Assembly (NCBI RefSeq): GCF_013294005.1
Contig: NZ_JABSNK010000003.1
Location: forward strand, 372,001 to 436,000
From: Flavobacterium gelidicaeli
GTDB lineage: Bacteria > Bacteroidota > Bacteroidia > Flavobacteriales > Flavobacteriaceae
Length of the DNA stretch: 64,000 nucleotides
Direction: 5' to 3'
Every line of letters starts with the position of its first letter. The stretch's first letter is position 1. Positions 49,431-58,444 of this stretch are shown here, piece after piece. Under the pieces are notes generated by a model, which saw nothing but the letters and a program-made list of their open reading frames with translations, did not search any database and was not told the origin of the DNA. The translations under genes and the position numbers were made by a program.

Positions 49431-51326
49431 TTAGTTTTTGGTTCCGATTAAAATTTTAGTTTTGATCGAATTAATAGATTGTTCGCTAGTTTCTCCATTT
49501 GACCAGGTCACTTTAGCTTTAATAGCTTTATCACAAGAATCGAGTCCAAAATGGATAAATTTATTGAAGCTAAGTGAGTAAGATGCTCCAGTGGCTCCTA
49601 CACGTTGTATTTGTTTTTTGTTACAAGACTGCAATTCGACCACCGCTCCTAAAGCTGTCGCTTTTCCCGACTTAGAGTTGCCTATTTCGATAGTAACCGA
49701 TTTATTTTTAGCACCATTTTCCAACTCATTTTTGAACAAGTGCCATTTTCCTCTTTCGTTACCAATGACTACATCTATTTTTCCATCTAAATCATAATCG
49801 ATGGTTTCAACCGCCATCCCTATCGCTCCTAATTCATTAGAAACAATTGCTAAATCTTGGATATGTTGAAATGAGGCGTTTCCAGAATTAAGATACAATA
49901 CTGATTTATTGGGATGAATTAAATCGCCTCGTTTTACCATTAAAATATCTGCAAAACCATTGTTATCAAAATCAGCCACTGTTGCTCCTTCGATAAACTC
50001 ATTCAAGAATATTTTTGACTTCTCGGTAACATCAGTAAATTTCCCTCCTTTATTTTCTAACAATAAAGTGCTTGGAGCTTTAGGGTGATTGTAATCAGGA
50101 TAGTCTAATACGCCATGTACCACACCTGTTGCCGGAGCATTAAGAGATCCTGCGATTCTCCATTTATCATTTCCTACATAGCCTATGTAAAAACCAGATT
50201 TGTCTTTATAATTATCAGGAAACCCAAGAGAATTGCTGTTTACTAATCTAATGTTTTTACCAGAGTGCGTCTCTGCTGGGAATTTATAATCATACCCAGA
50301 TTCTCCAATAAAATAAGTATCGGCATTAGGCCATTGTGACTGAAAATTTTCCATATTCAATACATCGCCTACTTCAAGATCTGCAAACTTAAAAGCGCCC
50401 CTTTTTGTAAAAAAGCCCCATGTTTTACTTTCTTTATCAAAGAATGTTTCCCCTATTTCAAAATCTTTTGAGCGTGTAAAGAACAAATCGAAATCGCCAT
50501 CATTGTCAAAATCTATTTCGTTAATACTCGTAACATCATCTATTTTAAATGGGAATATTTTATCTGTAACTTCTTTAAAAGTAAGATCTCCTAAACCTTG
50601 AAAAGCTTTCACACTGCCAGTACCATACATAATGATATCTACAATAGCATCCCCATTAAAATCTGTTACTAGCGTTTTTTGACCGTCTGCTTTTATAGCA
50701 GGTAATTTAGATTTAAAAACTAGTTCCCCTTTACCTATATTTTCATAGATATAATTTTCACTTTCTCCTTTTTTATCTGCGTCAGGGAAAGCAAAATTTA
50801 GTAGATCTAAATCACCGTCATTATCTAAATCTACAAACTTAACGGTACGACCGCGCATCATTTCTAGTGGCACATTAAATTCAGGAAGCTCAATAAATTC
50901 ACGCTTTTTATTTACCGTGAACAATTTAGAATTTCGAGCATTACCACCAGAGCCACCGCCGCGAGCCATTATAATCTCTAAATTTCCATCGCCATCAAGA
51001 TCACCCACAGAAACTCCGTGAACGTCTCCTATTAATATGTCGTATGGTTTTTCAAATTTCCCTTTATTATTCCAGCAAACTTGTACGCCATAACCATGAT
51101 CATTAATTAGCAAATCAAGATAGCCATCGTTATCTAAATCGACTACAACAGGCGCATCCCACTTTCTAAGATTTTTATCTTTAATGGAAAATTCCTTACC
51201 CACTTCGGTAAAGTTGCGATTTGCAGTAGCAAGCGCTGACTCTTGACCAATACTTACATTAGCTAGAATGCAACTTACGGTGAAGGCATAAAGTGCCACT
51301 TTTAAAGGTTTATTTATTATCTCCAT
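49431..51326 (-). CDS. FG-GAP/VCBS-repeat protein with ASPIC/UnbV-type C-terminus
   Basis: A 631-residue exported protein (signal peptide about 1-28). It is built of FG-GAP repeats with Ca-binding D-x-D-x-D-G loops: VVDLDNDGYLDLLINDHG, VGDLDGDGNLEIIMARG, FVDLDNDGDLDLLNFA, VADFDNNGFADILMVKRG, TIDYDLDGKIDVVIGNERG. The fold should be an integrin-like beta-propeller. The last 100 residues (VTIEIGNSKSGKATALGAVVEL, FGLDSCDKAIKAKVTWSNG) resemble ASPIC/UnbV. No enzyme active site is visible. Sitting between the sugar porter and anhydrogalactose dehydrogenase genes, it may bind or hand over sugars in the periplasm, which is a guess from position. Confidence 0.8.
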   Translation of the reverse strand: MEIINKPLKVALYAFTVSCILANVSIGQESALATANRNFTEVGKEFSIKDKNLRKWDAPVVVDLDNDGYLDLLINDHGYGVQVCWNNKGKFEKPYDILIGDVHGVSVGDLDGDGNLEIIMARGGGSGGNARNSKLFTVNKKREFIELPEFNVPLEMMRGRTVKFVDLDNDGDLDLLNFAFPDADKKGESENYIYENIGKGELVFKSKLPAIKADGQKTLVTDFNGDAIVDIIMYGTGSVKAFQGLGDLTFKEVTDKIFPFKIDDVTSINEIDFDNDGDFDLFFTRSKDFEIGETFFDKESKTWGFFTKRGAFKFADLEVGDVLNMENFQSQWPNADTYFIGESGYDYKFPAETHSGKNIRLVNSNSLGFPDNYKDKSGFYIGYVGNDKWRIAGSLNAPATGVVHGVLDYPDYNHPKAPSTLLLENKGGKFTDVTEKSKIFLNEFIEGATVADFDNNGFADILMVKRGDLIHPNKSVLYLNSGNASFQHIQDLAIVSNELGAIGMAVETIDYDLDGKIDVVIGNERGKWHLFKNELENGAKNKSVTIEIGNSKSGKATALGAVVELQSCNKKQIQRVGATGASYSLSFNKFIHFGLDSCDKAIKAKVTWSNGETSEQSINSIKTKILIGTKN

Positions 51327-51343
51327 TTTAAATAATTCTAAAA

Positions 51344-52798
51344 TTAGATTGCAGTAGATACTCTTTTCTTCACCAAATAATCATCTAGTGCTAAATGCGA
51401 ACAGTCATGTCCGATACCACTATTTTTGATTCCACCATGAGGCAAGTAGATGGCATATTTCACTCCATTGATCTGAATTTCTCCAAAATCTAAATCCTCT
51501 GTAAAACGTTGAATTCTTTTGTGGTTGTTTGTAAAAAGGTACGATGCCAATCCATACTCTGTGTCATTTGCCATTTCTAGCACTTCGTCGTCTGTATCAA
51601 AAGACATGATTCCGGCAACAGGTCCAAAAGTTTCTTCTCTAAACAAACGAGAATCTGTTGTGATTCCGGACACTACAGTTGGTTCCATCCAGTTTCCATT
51701 TTCTGGGAAACCCTCAGGAATTTTTCCACCGTACTCTAATTTTGCTCCTTTGCTTACAGCATCAGCAACTAAATCAAACATTCTGTTTCTAGCTTTTCTG
51801 TCCACTACAGGTCCCATATCAACTGTTTCATTAGGATCAATACTAAATCCTAATTTAATTTTTGAAGCTCTATCAATATAAGCCGCTAAGAATTTATCGT
51901 AGATATTTTTGTGTACAAAAATTCTGTTTGCAGCCACACATATCTGACCTGAATTACCAAATTTTAATCCAATTGCTAAGTTCAAAGCGGTATCAAAATC
52001 AGCATCTTCAAAAACAATAAAAGGTGCATTTCCACCCAATTCCATTCCTAATTTTTTGATTGATGTTGTACTATCTGCAATGATTCTTTTTCCTGTCGCT
52101 GTAGAACCAATCATGGTTAATACCGCTGGAATTGTGCTTGTTGTCATTGTTGTAGCCACTTCTGCAGAAGGACCTGCCAAAATATTTACAACTCCTGCTG
52201 GAAAATCAATGCTGTGCAGTATTTCACCAAGGATATAACTTGATAAAGGCGACATTTCAGAAGGCTTGATAATCAATGAACATCCTGCTGCCAATGCAGG
52301 TCCAATTTTGAAACCAACATTCAATAACGGAAAATTCCAAGCCAAGTAAGCCACGGCTACACCTGCTGCCTGCTCGACCATCTTGTGTGTATGCGTGTGC
52401 TCGTAATCAGGAATTTGCTCTTCTCTACGGTTTTTCATTGCTGCAGGATACCATTCTAATGCATTGGTAATTGCCTCAATATCTTCTGCAGATCCAGCAT
52501 ATGTTTTACCCATTTCGTGCACCATTGCCGAACGTAATTCTGCTTCTCTTTCGATAATAGCCGTTCTCAATTTTGTCATCCAAACGGTACGTTCAGCCAA
52601 AGATAATTTCGACCAAAATTTAAATCCTTTTTGAGCTGCAATCAATGCCTTTTCAGCATCTGCTTTTCCTGCTAAGGCAACTTGAGCAATAGATTCTCCA
52701 GTAGCTGGACAAACTACTGCTGCTTTTTCACCACTCACTGCATCAACTAATTGACCGTCTATATATAATTTTTTATATCCAAAATCTTGTGTTTTCAT
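51344..52798 (-). CDS. dauA: Aldehyde dehydrogenase, predicted 3,6-anhydro-D-galactose dehydrogenase
   Basis: A 484-residue cytosolic NAD(P)-dependent aldehyde dehydrogenase. The catalytic Cys is C287 in GQICVAANR and the general base E253 in MELGGNAP; the cofactor region (LAWNFPLLNVGFKIGPALAAG, IKPSEMSPLSS, GSTATGKRI) is complete. By family it resembles succinate-semialdehyde dehydrogenases. Its place directly after the cycloisomerase gene and near kinase and aldolase genes supports oxidation of 3,6-anhydro-D-galactose to 3,6-anhydro-D-galactonate, as known for DauA in carrageenan degraders. Second gene of the operon (19 bp behind dauB). Confidence 0.82.
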   Translation of the reverse strand: MKTQDFGYKKLYIDGQLVDAVSGEKAAVVCPATGESIAQVALAGKADAEKALIAAQKGFKFWSKLSLAERTVWMTKLRTAIIEREAELRSAMVHEMGKTYAGSAEDIEAITNALEWYPAAMKNRREEQIPDYEHTHTHKMVEQAAGVAVAYLAWNFPLLNVGFKIGPALAAGCSLIIKPSEMSPLSSYILGEILHSIDFPAGVVNILAGPSAEVATTMTTSTIPAVLTMIGSTATGKRIIADSTTSIKKLGMELGGNAPFIVFEDADFDTALNLAIGLKFGNSGQICVAANRIFVHKNIYDKFLAAYIDRASKIKLGFSIDPNETVDMGPVVDRKARNRMFDLVADAVSKGAKLEYGGKIPEGFPENGNWMEPTVVSGITTDSRLFREETFGPVAGIMSFDTDDEVLEMANDTEYGLASYLFTNNHKRIQRFTEDLDFGEIQINGVKYAIYLPHGGIKNSGIGHDCSHLALDDYLVKKRVSTAI

Positions 52799-52817
52799 CT
52801 TGTTTTTAATTTGGTAA

Positions 52818-53972
52818 TTAAAGTTTTAATTTAATAGTATCTTTTGAGATTGCATACTGTTTCAATATGTCCTCGTCAACATCTATCCCTAAACCGGGAC
52901 GATTTGGGACTTCAAGATAACCATCTTTCATTACTATCGAAGGGAAAGTTAACTTTTCTCGAAGACCATTTTCTGTTTGATCGTATTCTATTAAAAAATT
53001 TGAATTGTACATTCTTCCTGGTATGCACTCCATATTAGCTATAAAGTGCAGCGCCACATGGATTCCTATTGCCGTTCCCCAAGTATGCGGAACGATATCT
53101 ACTCCATTTGCCGTAGCTAATGCCGAAATACGTTTGGCTTCTGTAAGTCCGCCACTACTGCAAATGTCTGGCTGTAAAATATCAACTGATTTATTTTGAA
53201 TTAATTGTTGGAATCCAAAACGCAAATATTCACATTCTCCTCCCGCAATTGGGATTGTCGTTTTTTGCCTTAACTCATTATATTGCCCATAAAACTCTGG
53301 CGAAATAGGCTCTTCAAACCAAGCAATATCATATGGCTCAATCAATCGACTCAATTCTATTGCTTCTCTCAAAGTATAGGCATGATTAGAATCGACCATC
53401 AACTGAATATCAGGTCCTAAAATTTCGCGCATTTTCTTCACGTTAGCAACATCAGCTTTGATCCCTAAACCCACCTTCATTTTCATGGCTCTAAAACCTT
53501 GAGAAACATATAGTCTCGCTTCTTCTTCAAAATCCTTAGACGGATTATCGTGACATGAAAAGTACAAACCAGTTGCATAAGGTTGGATTTTTGTGCGATG
53601 CGCACCACCAAGTAAAGTCGCAATTGATTGCCCTAAAATTTTACCTTTTAAATCCCATACCGCAATATCAATTGCACTCATAGACGCCACTAAGATTCCT
53701 CTACGAGCATAATCTAGGGTTCTACGGTACATTCTATTCCAGATTACCTCATTGTCTAATGGGTTTTGACCTATAACCATAGGTTTCAAAAATTCGATTC
53801 CAGCCTCAAGTATACTTGCAGGTCCGTAGCCTTCTCCCCAACCGTAAGTACCGTCAGAGCAAGTTATTTTCACTACACAAATACATCTTTCTGCATATTC
53901 CCATTGCGAAAAGAAAAAACTTTTAGACAGCGTATCTTTGAGTACATAGGTTTCAATTTTTTCAATAACCAT
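52818..53972 (-). CDS. dauB: Enolase-superfamily 3,6-anhydro-D-galactonate cycloisomerase
   Basis: A 384-residue member of the mandelate racemase/muconate lactonising enzyme group. The capping domain is about 1-125, the barrel about 125-370. Catalytic elements are K164-x-K166 (MKMKVG), metal ligands D194 (VDSNH), E220 (WFEEP) and E246 (GGECE), D269, and H296 (PHTWG). In anhydro-sugar pathways such an enzyme converts 3,6-anhydro-D-galactonate to 2-keto-3-deoxy-D-galactonate. A galactonate-dehydratase-like role is the alternative; the kinase and aldolase downstream would accept the product of either. First gene of the operon with dauA, the FG-GAP protein and the MFS porter; no signal peptide. 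Confidence 0.85.
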   Translation of the reverse strand: MVIEKIETYVLKDTLSKSFFFSQWEYAERCICVVKITCSDGTYGWGEGYGPASILEAGIEFLKPMVIGQNPLDNEVIWNRMYRRTLDYARRGILVASMSAIDIAVWDLKGKILGQSIATLLGGAHRTKIQPYATGLYFSCHDNPSKDFEEEARLYVSQGFRAMKMKVGLGIKADVANVKKMREILGPDIQLMVDSNHAYTLREAIELSRLIEPYDIAWFEEPISPEFYGQYNELRQKTTIPIAGGECEYLRFGFQQLIQNKSVDILQPDICSSGGLTEAKRISALATANGVDIVPHTWGTAIGIHVALHFIANMECIPGRMYNSNFLIEYDQTENGLREKLTFPSIVMKDGYLEVPNRPGLGIDVDEDILKQYAISKDTIKLKL

Positions 53973-54533
53973 AACAAATAATTTAGTTTTAAGGATTCAT
54001 ATATAATTCAGCTTCCTAGAGGTATAGGCATTAAAATGAATGTTGAATTATTTTTTACTAAATTATATGTATTACAAGCTTTTTTAAGTCAATAAATTAC
54101 CTAAGAAGTAGCCTATTTTATCTCTTTATTATGAGAAAACAATAAAAAAATGGGTAATTTTTTTACTTATATAGATTATTTGTCTAATAAAAAACTGAAT
54201 TACACAAAGTCAATTTACTTTGCATAACTCAGTTCTTTTATAGTAATAAGCAACTATAGCGCTGCATGTTAAGTGCTTTCAGATTGTGTTTAAGAGTAAA
54301 ATCTGATTCTTATAATTTAAAGTAACTGTCAAGCTAGCTAACAGTTGTTGCATTATTTATTTATTTTGGCTGTTGCCAAAGTAGCTCTAATTTTAATAAT
54401 AACTTTTGTAGTGCATAATAGCATTCGAGTACAATTACTAATTTCCTAGTCTAGCCTGAGCACATTTATTATTCGAATAAAGACAGCTTTGTATTACTCG
54501 TTATCAATCCTACCCCATTATATCGAAACAAAA
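53973..54533. other. 561-bp intergenic region upstream of dauB
   Basis: It contains the terminator of the GH82 gene at 54193-54234 and, closer to dauB, the presumed promoter of the dauB-dauA operon. The roughly 300 bp between the GH82 stop and its terminator form an unusually long 3' untranslated segment with no supported ORF. Confidence 0.5.
54193..54234 (-). terminator. Terminator downstream of GH82 copy 2
   Basis: AACTGA (54193-54198) pairs with TCAGTT (54229-54234), with inner TTA/TAA and CAAAGT/ACTTTG stems around a 6-nt loop. On the minus strand it is followed by TTTTATTAG. It lies 300 bp past the GH82 stop. Confidence 0.65.
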
Positions 54534-55901
54534 TTAAGCTCTTTTTTTATTCTTATTTGCACCCTTAGACTTTGTGTCTTTTTTATTGTTTTCCGTTGCT
54601 GTTTTCTCTAAACAATCTGCATTTCGTTCCACTTTCGTTTTATCACAGCCATTAACCGCCATTGATTTGTAAATAAAATTATCTGGTAATAAAAAATCAG
54701 AATTGGTTTTTGTAATTTTTCCAATATTGATTTCGTAACAACCACCATCACTACCATTTTTACAACCGCTTTCTAAAGTTGAGTTGGTTCTAAAAACACC
54801 GATTGAACGTCCTGCAGTACTTTCAAAATCAGGATTCTGACATTTACTTACCATTTCTTTACGCTCAGCACAATCAAAAAACATAAAATCCTTAGACTTT
54901 ACTTGCGCTCCTTTACCACCAGTGACAGTAATATCACCCACATAAGAGCGACTATCAAAAGTTCCAATATTATCAACTCCAGTTTCTTTTCTATCCTTGA
55001 ACCCTGCAGCTAGTTGTACCGCAAAAGTGGAATTAATTGCAGTAATCCCTTCGACATCTACTCTACCTTGATCGACTCTATGCGGAGAAATTGTTAGCGC
55101 AGCATCTCCTTCTTTTATCGTAATATTTCTACCTACAATATCATCTACGGTTTGCACATTCAATTTTCCAGTTTCACCACTTCCTGTTTCTACTCGCAAA
55201 GTTACGCCACCCACTCCTTCTAAGTTTTTACACAAAATAGACTTGCCGGCTTGAATTTGAATCACTCCATATCCCACATGACTATTAGTTAACAAAACAT
55301 TCTTAACAATGCCTTGTCTTGCTACTTCATCGCGGTTGCTATTGTCAGGTAAATTCAAAGCAATAGCCGAAAATGGTGTGTAGGAATCAATCACTTTAAA
55401 ACCAGAGAATTTAAAATTACGCACATTACAAGCTGTAATTATTTTCATTCGGTAATCTCCTTTTGGAAACCTAGCGGTGAACCAGTTTTCTTTATCTTCA
55501 TCATCTTCTTCTTCATTAGTTATCGCTACATTTTCAACAAGAAACTTTCTACCCACTTCAAAAATAGAATTCCCCATTTTTTTTGCTGTTGTATCTAGAA
55601 AAGGTTCGATAACCACCTCTTTATCTATCTTTAACTGAATATTAGAACGAAGCAGCACATCAATTAAATAGTAGGTCCCTTTTCTTAAATGAATGATTCC
55701 TCCGCCACTTTTTGATAAAGAGGCAATCTTGGCGTTTAGCAAAGCGCTATCTGTTCCATCATTCTTTCCTGTTAATTTGATTTCGATTTCTTTATTCGGA
55801 ATTTTATTGGTGTAAAACCTATTTTCATTATCCGTTAATCGGTCTTGAGCCAAGGCTGTAATTGTCGTTAAGAACAGCATGATTGCAATTGCTTTTTTCA
55901 T
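54534..55901 (-). CDS. GH82 iota-carrageenase-like protein, copy 2
   Basis: A 455-residue exported protein (signal peptide 1-19), collinear with the GH82 at 25344 without gaps over at least 240 residues. It has the same blocks and numbering: Q215 (GYGVIQ), E238 (LRVETG) and H274 (SPHRVDQGRV). As in copy 1, the position expected for the catalytic base Asp is Gly 240, so this is a property of the subgroup and not a random mutation. The C-terminus carries a longer Lys/Asn-rich tail. It stands alone between the Dau operons, so it may be controlled separately from copy 1. Expected action is endo-cleavage of iota-carrageenan, with the active-site caveat. Confidence 0.8.
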   Translation of the reverse strand: MKKAIAIMLFLTTITALAQDRLTDNENRFYTNKIPNKEIEIKLTGKNDGTDSALLNAKIASLSKSGGGIIHLRKGTYYLIDVLLRSNIQLKIDKEVVIEPFLDTTAKKMGNSIFEVGRKFLVENVAITNEEEDDEDKENWFTARFPKGDYRMKIITACNVRNFKFSGFKVIDSYTPFSAIALNLPDNSNRDEVARQGIVKNVLLTNSHVGYGVIQIQAGKSILCKNLEGVGGVTLRVETGSGETGKLNVQTVDDIVGRNITIKEGDAALTISPHRVDQGRVDVEGITAINSTFAVQLAAGFKDRKETGVDNIGTFDSRSYVGDITVTGGKGAQVKSKDFMFFDCAERKEMVSKCQNPDFESTAGRSIGVFRTNSTLESGCKNGSDGGCYEINIGKITKTNSDFLLPDNFIYKSMAVNGCDKTKVERNADCLEKTATENNKKDTKSKGANKNKKRA

Positions 55902-56252
55902 TATAGTTTTTATTTATTTTTTAGTAATACCAGATTAAATGCAATCACAACAGTGCTAAATTATAGGTCGCATCTACTATATATTAGACCTTAAATAACG
56001 GCAATAGTTTAAGCAGCTCGTATCACAATTTATACATTTAACGTTAGTTTACGATTTATACTTAGCAAACAAAAAGTCTGAATTAAAATGATTGTTCCCT
56101 CCTTTCTCAAAAAAAAATCCCGAAGGAAATTCCATCGGGATTAATTACCAATAAACTAATAATTCAGTTCTTTGATTACTAAAATACTTCCTGATAAGGA
56201 TCTAGCATTATTTCTAAAATTACCAAGATCATCATAGAATCAGTAGTTAAAT
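55902..56252. other. 351-bp intergenic region upstream of GH82 copy 2
   Basis: It contains the terminator of the kinase-aldolase operon at 56116-56142; the roughly 200 bp on its left should carry the GH82 promoter. No ORF, RNA gene or strict promoter consensus was seen. Confidence 0.5.
56111..56142 (-). terminator. Terminator after kinase-aldolase operon
   Basis: AATCCCGA (56116-56123) pairs with TCGGGATT (56135-56142), with an inner GGAA/TTCC stem. On the minus strand it runs into nine consecutive T. It is 110 bp past the aldolase stop codon. Confidence 0.85.
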
Positions 56253-56903
56253 TTACTTTGCTCTAGCAGTATTTACTGCATCGCAAATAGCTTTGAAATG
56301 CTGATAAAGCAACTCATAATTTTTAGCTTCAATTAATTTTTTATCGAATAAAGAGCCGCCCATACCCACACCTATAGCGCCAGCTTGAAAAAACGACTGA
56401 ATATTATTAACATCTACACCTCCTGTGGGTAGCAACTTTATAGTATCTAATGGCCCCAAAATATCTTTTACATAGCCAGGCCCCATTTGCGTAGCTGGAA
56501 AAATTTTAACTGCCGTAGCGCCTAGCTTGTTTGCATTATAAATCTCTAGAGGAGTGAAAGCACCAGGAAAAATAGGAATGTTATTTTCATTACAATACTT
56601 CATTACAGCTACGTCCATTATTGGGGTTACGATAAATGTTGCGCCTGCCTCTAGGGCTTGCATTAGATCATCCATGGTGCAAACTGTTCCTGCACCCACA
56701 TTTATCTCTGGATGATTTGCAGCTACCGCTTTAATAATGGCACAAACATTATCAGAGTTCATCGTGATCTCTAGTGTCGTCAAGCCTGCTTTTTTATAAT
56801 AAGGTAATATTTCCTCAATTGTTTCTAAGGATACATTGCGGATAATCCCCACAACGGGCATTTGCTCAAAAAGTTCTGGTTTATAATTTGTTCCCATAAT
56901 CAA
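56253..56903 (-). CDS. dauD: 2-keto-3-deoxy-6-phosphogalactonate (KDPG/KDPGal) aldolase
   Basis: A 216-residue class I aldolase of the Eda/DgoA family. The Schiff-base Lys is K133 (AVKIFPA) and the catalytic Glu is E45 (LEITMNS), the same positions as in E. coli KDPG aldolase. The phosphate loop (LPTGGVD) is present. It splits 2-keto-3-deoxy-6-phospho-D-galactonate into pyruvate and glyceraldehyde 3-phosphate. It starts 6 bp after the kinase gene, so the two last pathway steps are co-expressed. Sequence alone does not separate gluconate from galactonate specificity; the DgoK-type partner supports galactonate. Confidence 0.92.
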   Translation of the reverse strand: MIMGTNYKPELFEQMPVVGIIRNVSLETIEEILPYYKKAGLTTLEITMNSDNVCAIIKAVAANHPEINVGAGTVCTMDDLMQALEAGATFIVTPIMDVAVMKYCNENNIPIFPGAFTPLEIYNANKLGATAVKIFPATQMGPGYVKDILGPLDTIKLLPTGGVDVNNIQSFFQAGAIGVGMGGSLFDKKLIEAKNYELLYQHFKAICDAVNTARAK

Positions 56904-56909
56904 GTGTTT

Positions 56910-57866
56910 TTAAAGTTGTTTTTTTAAAATATTCCATTGCCCTTTTACTACTGAAAGATCTACTAAATGGGCTTCTATAATTTCTGTTTTTGACTCTAAG
57001 CCTAGCACACAAATCGCTTTGTGGTACAGCTCAAATAATTTTCCTCCAGCGCATAATTTTATCGAGTCACAATCCAATTGGCGTAAACTTTGCAGTTCCT
57101 CTCCAATTAGTAACCCACTGAGGTAATAGTAATTTTCTACATTCGATTTTTCTTTAAACAACGTATTTGTTCGAATAGTAAAAAGCGTATTCAAGAGTGA
57201 TTTTCCTTCCATCGCCTTAGCAACACCTTGTTCAAATGCGCTTAAAACTGCTGTATTATAATCTGTCCTTTCTAGCGACGCTTTTAAAATAGTATGCTCT
57301 GCGATTACGCTAAAAATTTCTCCTGTCATAAAAGTGAAAAAATTGATTATCTCACCATTTACACATACCACATGCTTGCTGTGCGTACCGGGAGTTACAA
57401 AAACAATCGATTGCTTCTTGTCTTGCTCATTTACTAAACCTATAATTTCGACTTCTTCCCCTCTTATAACATCTGACTGTGACTTTACACCCGAAATTAA
57501 GTGTATTGTATTTGGGATAATATCTGAATTTATTTGTTCGATAAAAAGTGATTTACCATCTGTTTTAAAAGGCAAGTTTGCATAAGGTAATTCCCTTAAT
57601 CCAATGCTAGATGAAGCCATTCCAGAAATAACGATAGCCACATCTGAAGTGATTTGATTTGAAAAAAGAGCCAATTGATTTTTTAAGAAATTCAAAAAGT
57701 AGGTTTCTTTATCACCGCCAAAGTCCAACCATTCATTATAAATAGTTTTAATCCCTTTTGAAGAGACTACTTCTTCAATTATTTCCAAACTTGGAACTGC
57801 TACCAACCTTAAACGTAGGTTTGTAGTTCCCCAATCAACACTTACAAAAGTTTTTATATTGGCCAT
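56910..57866 (-). CDS. dauC: 2-keto-3-deoxygalactonate kinase (DgoK family)
   Basis: A 318-residue cytosolic sugar-acid kinase with the ASKHA phosphate-1 motif VDWGTTNLRLRL near the N-terminus and DgoK family blocks ISGMASSSIGLRELPY, FVTPGTHSKHV, FMTGEIFSVIAEHTIL and YYLSGLLIGEEL. It phosphorylates 2-keto-3-deoxy-D-galactonate with ATP. It is first in the two-gene operon with the aldolase and has a candidate promoter just upstream. In anhydrogalactose pathways this is the DauC step; the same family is called dgoK in enteric bacteria. Confidence 0.92.
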   Translation of the reverse strand: MANIKTFVSVDWGTTNLRLRLVAVPSLEIIEEVVSSKGIKTIYNEWLDFGGDKETYFLNFLKNQLALFSNQITSDVAIVISGMASSSIGLRELPYANLPFKTDGKSLFIEQINSDIIPNTIHLISGVKSQSDVIRGEEVEIIGLVNEQDKKQSIVFVTPGTHSKHVVCVNGEIINFFTFMTGEIFSVIAEHTILKASLERTDYNTAVLSAFEQGVAKAMEGKSLLNTLFTIRTNTLFKEKSNVENYYYLSGLLIGEELQSLRQLDCDSIKLCAGGKLFELYHKAICVLGLESKTEIIEAHLVDLSVVKGQWNILKKQL

Positions 57867-57888
57867 TTTACTTCATTTTTGTTCTAAA

Positions 57889-57896
57889 CAAATATA
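57889..57896 (-). promoter_or_regulatory. Candidate -7 promoter element of kinase-aldolase operon
   Basis: Read on the minus strand this is TATATTTG, matching the Bacteroidota -7 consensus TAnnTTTG, 22 bp upstream of the kinase start codon. No good TTTG -33 element was found, so support is partial. Confidence 0.35.
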
Positions 57897-57999
57897 GCTG
57901 AACGCCTCTATTATTTGATTTTAGAGATTACCTGAACCTACTTCTTATTTACCCTAATTAAAGAATCAAGAGTCTAGCTTGTATTATAAACATATAAAA

Positions 58000-58032
58000 A
58001 AGTCGGTGATGTAAAACATACAAAACCGACTT
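58000..58032 (-). terminator. Terminator after small exported protein gene
   Basis: AAGTCGGT (58000-58007) pairs with ACCGACTT (58025-58032), followed by a T-run (TTTTTATATG) on the minus strand. It closes the GH16/small-protein unit 30 bp past the stop codon. Confidence 0.8.
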
Positions 58033-58062
58033 GTTTTTCACAAAAGCCCGACAAACTATTGC

Positions 58063-58416
58063 TTATACTCCTTTTAACTCGTTACGCATTCGATCAAAAA
58101 ATGGCTTAGATTCGGCTGCCGTTTTTCCAGTAATGCTGTAAAATGCTGCGTTAAAATCATTGTTTACCTCATTTAATTGTGCTTTTTTATCAGCTACAGA
58201 TAAAGTTCCCGCTTTCCCCTCTTTGTTTATGGACATGAATTTAGTCACATACACGTTTCGAGCATCAAGCAATTCTTTCGTTTTACTAGCATCTAGACTA
58301 AAGGTGGTAGCTGCCGCCTCAACGAAATAGTTGATCTTTTTTTCTTGTGTTTTGTTTTGAGCCTTTACCGAAGAAAAGGAAACTAGTAACAACAGTAGTA
58401 ATGCAATGTTTTTCAT
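58063..58416 (-). CDS. Small exported protein of unknown function
   Basis: A 117-residue protein with a clear signal peptide (1-19, LLLLLVSFSSVKAQ). The mature part of about 98 residues is mostly helical and rich in Lys, Ala and Glu, without Cys or recognisable catalytic motifs. The general look is that of small periplasmic helical proteins, loosely like Spy/LTXXQ, but no family is recognised. It starts 28 bp after the third GH16 gene on the same strand and shares a terminator, so it is expressed with that enzyme. A chaperone or accessory role would be speculation. Confidence 0.75.
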   Translation of the reverse strand: MKNIALLLLLLVSFSSVKAQNKTQEKKINYFVEAAATTFSLDASKTKELLDARNVYVTKFMSINKEGKAGTLSVADKKAQLNEVNNDFNAAFYSITGKTAAESKPFFDRMRNELKGV

Positions 58417-58444
58417 TTTTGATTTTTTATAATTTGTTATTCAG

